A stretch of 64,000 nucleotides of DNA from Acanthosepion pharaonis (lineage: Eukaryota; Mollusca; Cephalopoda; Sepiida; Sepiidae), in contig CAHIKZ030001815.1 of assembly GCA_903632075.3 (NCBI GenBank), positions 1 through 64,000 of the forward strand, read 5' to 3'. Under the pieces are notes generated by a model. It was not told the origin of the DNA and did not search any database. It saw only the letters and a list, made by a program, of their open reading frames with translations. A program made the position numbers and the translations under genes. Every line of letters starts with the position of its first letter. Within the stretch, counting starts at the first letter, position 1. Below, piece after piece: positions 57,080 through 64,000 of this stretch.

Positions 57080-57615
57080 GAAATATTTCTGCTTGCCGTT
57101 AGCACTAAACTACAGAAATGAATATCTTGTTGGAGAAAATGAACTTTTGTCTGTAGTTTTCATTTTTTTTTTTTTTTTTTATCTTTTTAACATGAATCTT
57201 TTAACATTCCTTGTGTGGATCAAACAGTCTCTTTTAAGTTGTTATTTGAGATAAGAGCTGGATAGATACATGTTGCTCTGAATTCTCTGGTCAGTTTGAC
57301 AGTTTTATTGGACTTGCTGAGGGGATGTGTCTCTGTTTAGTGCTTGTGTGTGTGTTATTTGGTTCTTAGGGAGTGAGTGAATATGAAAATGTTAGCGTGT
57401 GTATTGCTGTGTGTGTGTTAACATTTGGCTCATTAGGGGTGTGAGTGAGTATGATGTGTGTACAGAGCGTGCATATATTCGTGTGGGTGTATGTATAAGT
57501 GTGAAGGCCTCAACACCTCCGTAACCATGTCTGTCTTGTGTGGGTGAGAAATGTGGGTAAAAAATTACAAATCAAAACTTATATATTAATACTTTCTATA
57601 TTATTTAAATTTAAA

Positions 57616-57661
<46 letters not shown>

Positions 57662-58064
57662 CCTGAAAAAATGTCATTTTCACTTTCTTTTTATTATCTG
57701 AGAATAGCCATGCATACACTTGAAAGATAATAGAATGGCTTTCCGTTGCCTTCTGCATGGATTGGTATTTGCGGTTATTAAACTTCTATTAAACACCTAG
57801 TATGTGGTGATGAAAGGAAAGAGATTAATGAGTTTAACAAGGTCATTCTTGCGAAATAAACGTAAGAGATAAGACTGGAAATTTGGACTTTATTCGTCTA
57901 TTAGATTTTTCGCGAAATTAATTCCGTAAACGACCAGCATGTCCATATGTAAATCTTAAAATACCATAGGTAAGTGAAAAATAAGATTAAAACATAACAA
58001 AAGTCATAAAAGATTTACATTGAAAAAGTTAAAATACAAAGAGTATAATATTTATATTTAACTA
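57080..58064. other. Unassigned; (TA)n at 57620-57659
   Basis: T-run at about 57165-57180 and GT-rich sequence at 57335-57510. No gene. Confidence 0.3.
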
Positions 58065-58779
58065 GCAGCATGGCCCGGCGTTGCCCGTGCTTGATTAAAA
58101 AATCTTACGACTAATACAGCAATCGCTATCACTTGACTTAAAATATTTTGCCCTTCCTTGCCTTTAAAGGAGTGCCCTTTGCCGTGCTGATGTTGCTACA
58201 TGTCTTACTTCTTGTCTATCTCACACTGCGAATTTGTTGTAAGCTCTATACTAAACATTAAATCTGTTACGAAAAAAGAACTAAACAAAATGAACACAAA
58301 ACGATCAGCTTTAAAAAAGGACTCGTAACTGGAATAACCGAATGAAAAAAGAATGTTAACAACAAATACTTTTTCACACCCAACCCAGTTCTGCGGAATC
58401 AGAATCAACGTTGATTTTAATCAAGCGAATGAACCAATTGGAGTAAAGTGTCATGCAGATTTAAATTTTTCCCACTTGTGACGAATGCAGCTATCGAATT
58501 TTTTGCATGCTAGTTAACATTTGTGTCAGCCAGACTCTCACGCTGGCCAATAGAATCTTCCTGCCTATTCGTGACAACCAGCTATTGGCTCTCAGTCTGG
58601 TCAGTACAGAATGGCCGCAAACTACATGAAAACTGCTTTAGAAGCATGAAAATATCGATTATATTCCACTATCGATGGAACTTGTGAAATGCAAGGCCAG
58701 TCTTGGCCTTCCCGTTAACTTGGAGCATGTACATGTAAATTTTGATGCAAATCTGTCGAAAATTGCGGCCGTACATTCG

Positions 58780-58843
<64 letters not shown>

Positions 58844-58860
58844 CCTGCCTTTTATAGATA
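58065..58860. repeat. Repeat headed ACTAGCAGCATGGCCCGGCG, possible dispersed element
   Basis: Starts ACTAGCAGCATGGCCCGGCG then TTGCCCGTGC (58061-58090) and ends TTTTATAGATAGAGA after a (CA)n tract. Dispersed repeats with this kind of CCCGGC..TGCCCG head and a TATAGAT-type end occur in many animal genomes; the family name is uncertain. Inside, CCAGACT/AGTCTGG and CCAATAG/CTATTGG form nested inverted repeats at about 58530-58600. Confidence 0.3.
58782..58841. repeat. (CA)n microsatellite
   Basis: About 30 CA units. Confidence 0.95.
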
Positions 58861-59717
58861 GAGACTACATGATGTCCGATATTTTTATATTTTCAGCTTA
58901 TCCTGTTTAATTCAGTTGTTTCTAATTTTTATTTTTCGTGTTTATTGGCTTTTATTAACAGAATGTTTTATCATTATGAATCTCCTGAAGAAAAAATATG
59001 AGGTATATGATTCTGGATGAATATTTCTTGTGAAGGCTTCATAAATTAGTGAACTTTGAATACATTTGTTTCACTTTTTATTGGAATCACTTCGATTAGT
59101 CGAAATTATGATCAGACTAACAAGATGATTAACTAATTCAGTGAGCGTGTTGTTTTGAAAAACAGTACCTTTGTATAATCATTTATTATCGAATCACTAG
59201 AAGTTTCATCGTTTTATATCTTGGGAAATTTCTGAATAAGGCTTTGTATATCCCTAGTTTATATTTGATAGTGTTATTTTTTCAATGTTATTTAAATCCT
59301 TTCTCATTTTAATGTAGTTGCATTATGTTTAGATAGATTTTTCAAAATTATAGTCGTTATTTGATTTGGTGTCTATAATTATGTTCCCTAGTTTTATCAA
59401 GTTTCGTAATGCTATTTTCTTTTTTGTTTTTGAGGATTTTATTGGCTATCTTTTTCGCGATATATTCGAACGAGTTGGGACGTTAAAGAAGTTTAAATGT
59501 ATTATCTATATATTTGTCTTCATTCTGTAGATATTAATGTCTAGTAAGGCTAAGTGGTCTTAAGATGAACTTGTAATTATCTTGGATTCAATTACGTTGT
59601 TGCCATGTGAGTAGAAATTTGAGTTTTTAAACAAATACTATTGCCGGTGAGTTTGATAATATCTAATGATAATTATATAATATTCCCATAAGAATGAAAG
59701 CTTTTTTTTTTCAACAA

Positions 59718-59724
<7 letters not shown>
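58861..59724. other. Unassigned
   Basis: AT-rich, no gene recognised. Confidence 0.3.
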
Positions 59725-59755
<31 letters not shown>

Positions 59756-59772
59756 AGCGCGCGTGTGTGTGT
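59725..59772. repeat. (TA)n then GCGCGC(GT)n tract
   Basis: (TA)n at 59725-59751 followed by GCGAGCGCGCGTGTGTGTGT, abutting a foldback. Confidence 0.9.
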
Positions 59773-59907
59773 AAGGTTAAGAAAAATCCACGCGCAACAC
59801 ACTACCCGTGTCTCGACCTTACATCCACAAGTAACTGCCCTGAGGAATCCGTAAGGTCAAAGTCAAAACCCAGGTAGTGCGTTGCGCGTGGCTTTTTCCT
59901 AATCTTA
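59773..59907. mobile_element. Foldback element with ~33-bp arms
   Basis: GGTTAAGAAAAATCCACGCG...ACTACC at 59775-59806 is complementary to GGTAGTGCGTTGCGCGTGGC...TCTT at 59873-59905. The loop contains a second, shorter symmetry (CCTTAC/GTAAGG). (TA)n tracts on both sides (59725-59751 and 59988-60051). Non-coding. Confidence 0.7.
59834..59878 (+). ncRNA. Degenerate hammerhead-like motif
   Basis: Stem I ACTGCC (59834-59839) pairs with GGTAGT (59873-59878, one G-U). The core CTGAGGA (59840-59846) fits CUGANGA. Short stem II around GTAA. CAAA (59858-59861) stands where GAAA is expected. Stem III is absent. The opposite strand of the left arm shows GGTCGAGAC at the matching place. Confidence 0.3.
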
Positions 59908-59985
59908 TATTTTATTACCAGCTCTACAAATTCAATTTTCCTGAATTTGTATTGATCATTTAAAAAAAAAATATCAAGCACTGGC

Positions 59986-59987
<2 letters not shown>

Positions 59988-60051
<64 letters not shown>
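59988..60051. repeat. (TA)n microsatellite
   Basis: (TA)n about 64 bp long. Confidence 0.95.
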
Positions 60052-60056
<5 letters not shown>

Positions 60057-60059
60057 TTA

Positions 60060-60123
60060 AAGCCAGATCGGTATCATCAGGCAGCCAGACTTACTTTTAA
60101 TGATACCGCTCTTGGTCTTTCAA
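60060..60123 (-). ncRNA. Inverted repeat with truncated hammerhead-like halves
   Basis: CGGTATCAT / ATGATACCG arms. Minus strand has CCTGATGATACCGATCTGGC running into the (TA)n tract, where the GAAA strand would be expected. The plus strand has a mirror ATGATACCG...CTTGGTCTTTC. Confidence 0.25.
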
Positions 60124-60269
60124 AAAAGGTTTAGCGTTGATGTTTTAAACTTTTATATCTTTAACTGTCCTAAATTGTCATTTTTCAGAAAATTATTTTA
60201 AGCACTTTTTAATTTAGTCATAATTTCTGGTAAATATTTTTGTCAAAATTGAAATTTTTACTGTATATA

Positions 60270-61834
60270 CAGTAGGGGGAAATAAATATTCGTACACATG
60301 AAAAATTTTATGTTTATAAATGTAAAAGCCTTAACTACAACAAATTTTGATACATTTTATGTGTAAAGATACATTTTATTAAAAATAGTAATAAACTTAA
60401 TTAATTCTTATTCTAACAGAAATTAATGCATTTTTTTCATTTTAACTGAAGAAAAAAAGTATTCGTACAAAACAAAAAAAGCATATTAACTTAATTTAAT
60501 ACTTTGTGAAATATCCTTTATTGAGTTCAACAGCTACCAGTCTATTCCTGTACGTCTCAACTAATGATTTGCACACATTGAGTGGTATTTTGTCCCATTC
60601 TTCTTGGCATATTGTCTTCAAATTCTTGATATTTGTTAGTGCTCTTTTCCAATTTGAATTTTCAAATATCGCCATAAATTCTCGATTGGGTTCAAGTCTG
60701 GGGACTGACTTGGCCATTGCAAGACATCAACATTACTTTCAGCTAACCATTTCCTTGTAGATCTAGCGGTATGCTTAGGATCATTATCCAGTTGGAAAAC
60801 CCAATCAGGAGGTATATGAATTTCTCTCAACAGAACGCATTAAATTGTCTTGCAGGATTTTCTGGTATCTTTCGGCATTCATCTTGCCATCTACTATTTA
60901 TATTCTGCCAACAACTTTTGCAGAAAAACAGCCCCAGATCATGATACTGCCACCACCAAACTTTACAGTTAGCAAACCTGTTCTTTGGTAAGTTGGCTTC
61001 ACCGTCCTTCCTCCATACATGATCAAACAACTCTATTTTAGTTTCATCTGTCCATAGTACTTTTTCCCAAAACGAATATTCTTTATCCTTATGCTCTCTA
61101 AGGAGTTTTAGTCTAGCATCTCTGTGTCGTTTCAAGAAGAGTGGAGTTTTCCTTAGGATGCGTGATTTCAAATTGTTTTTGTGTAGTTCATTACTTATTG
61201 TACGCTTGGTTACTTTAATCCCTAATGCACGCAAATGTTCCTGCAGCTCTTCTTTGGTTTTTGTTGGATCTGGCTTTCTAATACCCTTGCTGATCTTAGA
61301 GAAATTTTCCTCGGAGCACCTGTTCGTCTTTGGTTTTCGACGCTGTTACGAGTTTTAAACCTTGTTATGAACGAAGCAATTGTAGTAAAAGGAATATTCA
61401 GGTTGTTAGAAATCGTTCTGTAATTGTTCCCATCTTTCCAAAGAGACAAAATGTGTTGTTTTTGTGAAATAGTCAATTCTTTACCTTTAGGCATTATTAG
61501 AACCTTCTCGTAAGACTAGAAATTGTAGGATGCTCTGATAATGGCTAATAGCGTTAACTATAATTATTGATAACATTACTGGAACATTCTAGAATATACT
61601 TTTTTCATAATTAATTGATTATTTTATTCTAATAATTTCTTTGTACGAATACTTTTTTCATCAGAATTTAAAAATGCATTAATTTCTGTTAGAATAAGAA
61701 TTAAGTTTATTATTATTTTTTTTAAATAGTGTGTGTCTTTATACATAAAATGTGCCGAGATTTGTTTTATTTAAGATTTTTACATTTATAAAAATACAAT
61801 GTTTCAGGTGTACGAATATTTATTTCCCCCACTG
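60270..61834 (-). mobile_element. Tc1-like transposon, complete ends, frameshifted transposase
   Basis: 1565 bp flanked by TA on both sides (60268-60269 and 61835-61836). The terminal inverted repeats of about 200 bp (60270-60472 and 61640-61834) start CAGTRGGGGAAATAAATATT and end at a second copy of the terminal motif, ATTCGTACA (60461-60469 and its complement at 61643-61651), an IR/DR arrangement. The single gene lies between them on the minus strand. Confidence 0.95.
60496..61494 (-). pseudogene. Tc1-like transposase, DD34E type, inactivated by frameshifts
   Basis: Total span 333 codons, the usual length for Tc1 transposases (about 340). Start ATG at 61494 (MPKGKELTISQKQ). HTH/paired-like N-terminus: ILSLWKDGNNYRTISNNLNI (61455-61390) and the second HTH KVTKRTISNELHKNNL (about 61212). 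Catalytic residues are visible: LWTDETKIELF (about 61055), FQLDNDPKHTARS (about 60795), SQSPDLNPIENLW (about 60715). Frame changes near 61240, 60965-60900, 60830 and 60690 split it into four frames. It excised and rejoined DNA at TA when intact. The catalytic triad Asp, Asp and Glu is present at sequence level. Confidence 0.9.
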
Positions 61835-61843
61835 TACATATGT

Positions 61844-61980
<137 letters not shown>

Positions 61981-62694
61981 TGTTAAGAAATACGGACAAA
62001 ATTTAGGCGTATTCTAATTTATTAAAATCTCCCATTGTCGAATTTTAATCTAACAACGACATAGATTTAACGAATAGAGGTCGAATTATTGCAGTAAAAG
62101 GCGACAATATTATATCTCCAACGATTTGCTTATGACATAAGAAAAACCGCAATGAAATAATCGTTATCGCTAACCTTACAAACATGAAATAAATCCATAC
62201 TTTTAAGTATGGCTGATACGCGGTTGCTTTAGGGAAAGTATTGCAATATAATATTCAACGTATAAAAGATAATACATTAATATTAAAAAAGTCAAGGGAT
62301 TTTGTTGTATTATTTAACTCAACGAACTGTCGTTTGTAATCATTTATGCTGAAGTGTTTCAAATAGAAGAATAACAGCCATTGATTAAGAAAGGTGCACA
62401 CGTCAACGCAAACGATAAACTCGCATTAATAATGTATGTGGGACCAGTTAATGTTATCTATACCAAGACTGAAAAGAAAAGAAAATAAACAGACGATATA
62501 AATCAACATTCTATGACGTCAGAATGTATAATGTCAAAACCACTTACGTCAGACTATCTAACATCTGAGGCATGGGCCGTTATTTTTTTTAAAGAGAAAA
62601 GAATGGAATTATATAAGAACGACTTTACCTAGATTTTGTATGTTATTAATAGTATTGTCTGAAGTTGAATTCCTAATTATAGACAGTAAATATA
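61981..62694. other. Unassigned; palindromic CRE at 62514
   Basis: TGACGTCA at 62514-62521 is a perfect CREB/ATF site, and TTACGTCAG follows about 30 bp later. No gene is seen nearby. Confidence 0.3.
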
Positions 62695-63981
62695 CAGAGT
62701 GTTTCAAAAGTCTATATCACGTTCTAAGAACATTTAGCCTCCCGCTACCACGTTTTTTTTAATCAATGTTGAATTTTGTACAAATCTATGTAAGAAAGAG
62801 GATAAAAAGCTTATCAAGCTTCATACAGATTTTCAGGAAATACCAGTTTCTAGTTGGTCAATAAGCACACAGGTGGGCATTGCAATCCGCCCACGTACAA
62901 TTATTTTTCCAGTGCGTGACCAAGTCGATTTCCCGCCATTTTCCGTGAGTCCGTCACGTGAATACATTAATTATAAATAGCAGACACAAGCTTTCTCACT
63001 CTCTTTCTTTCTTCTCTTTATTCATTCGCCTAAGAAGATGTAACCTTAAGGATCCCGTCTCGACCATGTGCGGTCAGACGTTAAAAACGTATTCACTCAT
63101 GCACGTACGTATGAAATTTTCCAAACTGCATTACAAACATTTCCAAACAAGCAACAAGAACTTTTCTCTTTTCAAAAGCTAAAGTTTATTCATCATTTTT
63201 CAGCTTTATAATTCATTTAACTTTTGTGAGCTCAGATAAAAAATATTTCACTTCATCAGTAAAACGTTAATTCAGTCAAAGGGACATAACACCAGCAAAA
63301 TAGTAACTTCTACGCATGTACATCATTATACAAAAATAAATATAAATGTTGTTATTTGTTCCTGCTTGTGTTTCATATTTTGTGTAATTTTACATTAATT
63401 ATAAATCGTGTGGTCATGTTAATAAACAGTCATTTACAAATGGTCATATATATCAGCATTCCACAACAAGCTGTTGTATCATTAACTACAAATGGTAGCA
63501 TGATTGAGCTGGTGCTATTTAAAAGCTAAAAATGTCAAGTGTTCTTCCGTTAATTCAATTAATTGAAATTAACTTAGTATCAGAACACGACTCTGCGTGA
63601 CGGATGGGTCGAGCGTTCCGGATAGAGTGATCGCGTGTTCCTGCTACGGCCATCTCAGTCTCCAGACCTCCTGCCATATGACTTCTTCGTCTGCAGATAT
63701 GTGAAAGTCTTTGTGTGCGTACCTCCCCTTCCTAGACACGTGGATGATCTGAAGACGCGAATGACAGACGCCTTCGCAAACATTGGTCGCGTTTGGCAAG
63801 AACTGGATTATCGTTTGGACGTGTGTCGTTTGCCCCGCGGCGCTCACATTGAACACCTGTAAAGCCTGTAAAGAAACCTGGAAATATTAGCCTTCAGGAA
63901 ATATAAATTGTGTTTTGATGTCTTCAATAGTAATTACGATACGTAATGTCGTGATGTGACACAGACTTTAGAAACACACTG
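62695..63981 (+). mobile_element. Mariner-type transposon relic with complete ends
   Basis: Inverted ends CAGAGTGTTTCAAAAGTCTA (62695) and, reverse-complemented, CAGTGTGTTTCTAAAGTCTG (63981), both flanked by TA (62693-62694 and 63982-63983). 1287 bp. Only the C-terminus of a transposase remains; the middle (about 62960-63590) is non-coding and may be inserted or rearranged sequence. Confidence 0.85.
63630..63862 (+). pseudogene. Mariner-type transposase C-terminus
   Basis: Reads PSQSPDLLPYDFFVCRYVK (third catalytic Asp in the SPDLxPxDFFLWG box, Leu-Trp-Gly changed), then VPPLPRHVDDLKTRMTDAF and VWQELDYRLDVCR...GAHIEHL to a stop at 63862. This C-terminal signature is common in invertebrate mariner-superfamily transposases. 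The first two catalytic residues are missing. Plus strand, ending about 120 bp before the right terminal repeat. Confidence 0.8.
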
Positions 63982-64000
63982 TATTTGCGTTTAAAAGAAA

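Overview
The window reads as AT-rich intergenic or intronic DNA of an animal, most likely a mollusc and possibly a coleoid cephalopod. That is an inference from the mix of RTE, CR1/Jockey-like and R4/Dong-like LINE debris, Penelope-like sequence, Tc1/mariner elements, tRNA-derived SINE heads and very many long (TA)n tracts. No database search was possible. I find no convincing host protein-coding gene, no rRNA operon and no CRISPR array. Most long open frames come from microsatellites, from a 31-bp minisatellite, or from the strand opposite a decayed transposon.

Layout. 1-1.5 kb: GC-richer DNA with a 57-bp/175-bp tandem block and a cluster of five CRE-type ACGTCAC motifs. 2.4-5.4 kb: a class II tRNA-like SINE head and an old dispersed repeat (second copy near 55.3 kb) with an internal duplication. 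5.6-6.6 kb: a 31-bp minisatellite. 9.4-11.2 kb: two unequal copies of one repeat. 12.0-12.5 kb: a (TA)n-flanked foldback. 14.2-14.65 and 17.5-17.7 kb: 27-bp and 46-bp minisatellites. 17.77-18.86 kb: a Tc1 relic. 20-22.2 kb: a hammerhead-bearing foldback, an RTE fragment and a TA-flanked MITE (sister copy at 47.2 kb). 26-28 kb: an RLE-type (R4/Dong-like) LINE between (TTA)n tracts, with three more fragments of the family up to 31.5 kb. 31.6-34.3 kb: two RTE relics. 36.3-38.0 kb: two foldbacks with hammerhead-like cores. 41.3-42.8 kb: a decayed Penelope-like reverse transcriptase. 44.2-45.4 kb: a LINE 3' end between 287-bp direct repeats. 45.8-46.3, 49.2-49.6 and 62.7-64.0 kb: mariner-type relics. 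51.8-52.6 kb: a CR1/Jockey-like RT. 52.7-53.5 kb: a deleted Tc1 element. 56.2-56.9 kb: another RTE. 57-60.1 kb: more hammerhead-like modules. 60.27-61.83 kb: a structurally complete but frameshifted Tc1 element.

The most interesting theme is a recurrent module. Foldback or palindromic sequences carry a type I hammerhead-like core (CUGANGA, a hairpin, GAAA, a short stem III and a closing stem I), and they nearly always lie within about 150 bp of a long (TA)n tract. At least six sites keep much of the secondary structure and several more are degenerate. Penelope-like retroelements are known to carry type I hammerheads, and a Penelope-like RT remnant lies in the same window next to a (TA)n tract. 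I therefore infer a family of small, mostly non-autonomous Penelope-related units associated with (TA)n. A second target-site pattern is the RLE-type LINE bracketed by (TAA)n, matching the known TAA preference of Dong/R4 elements.
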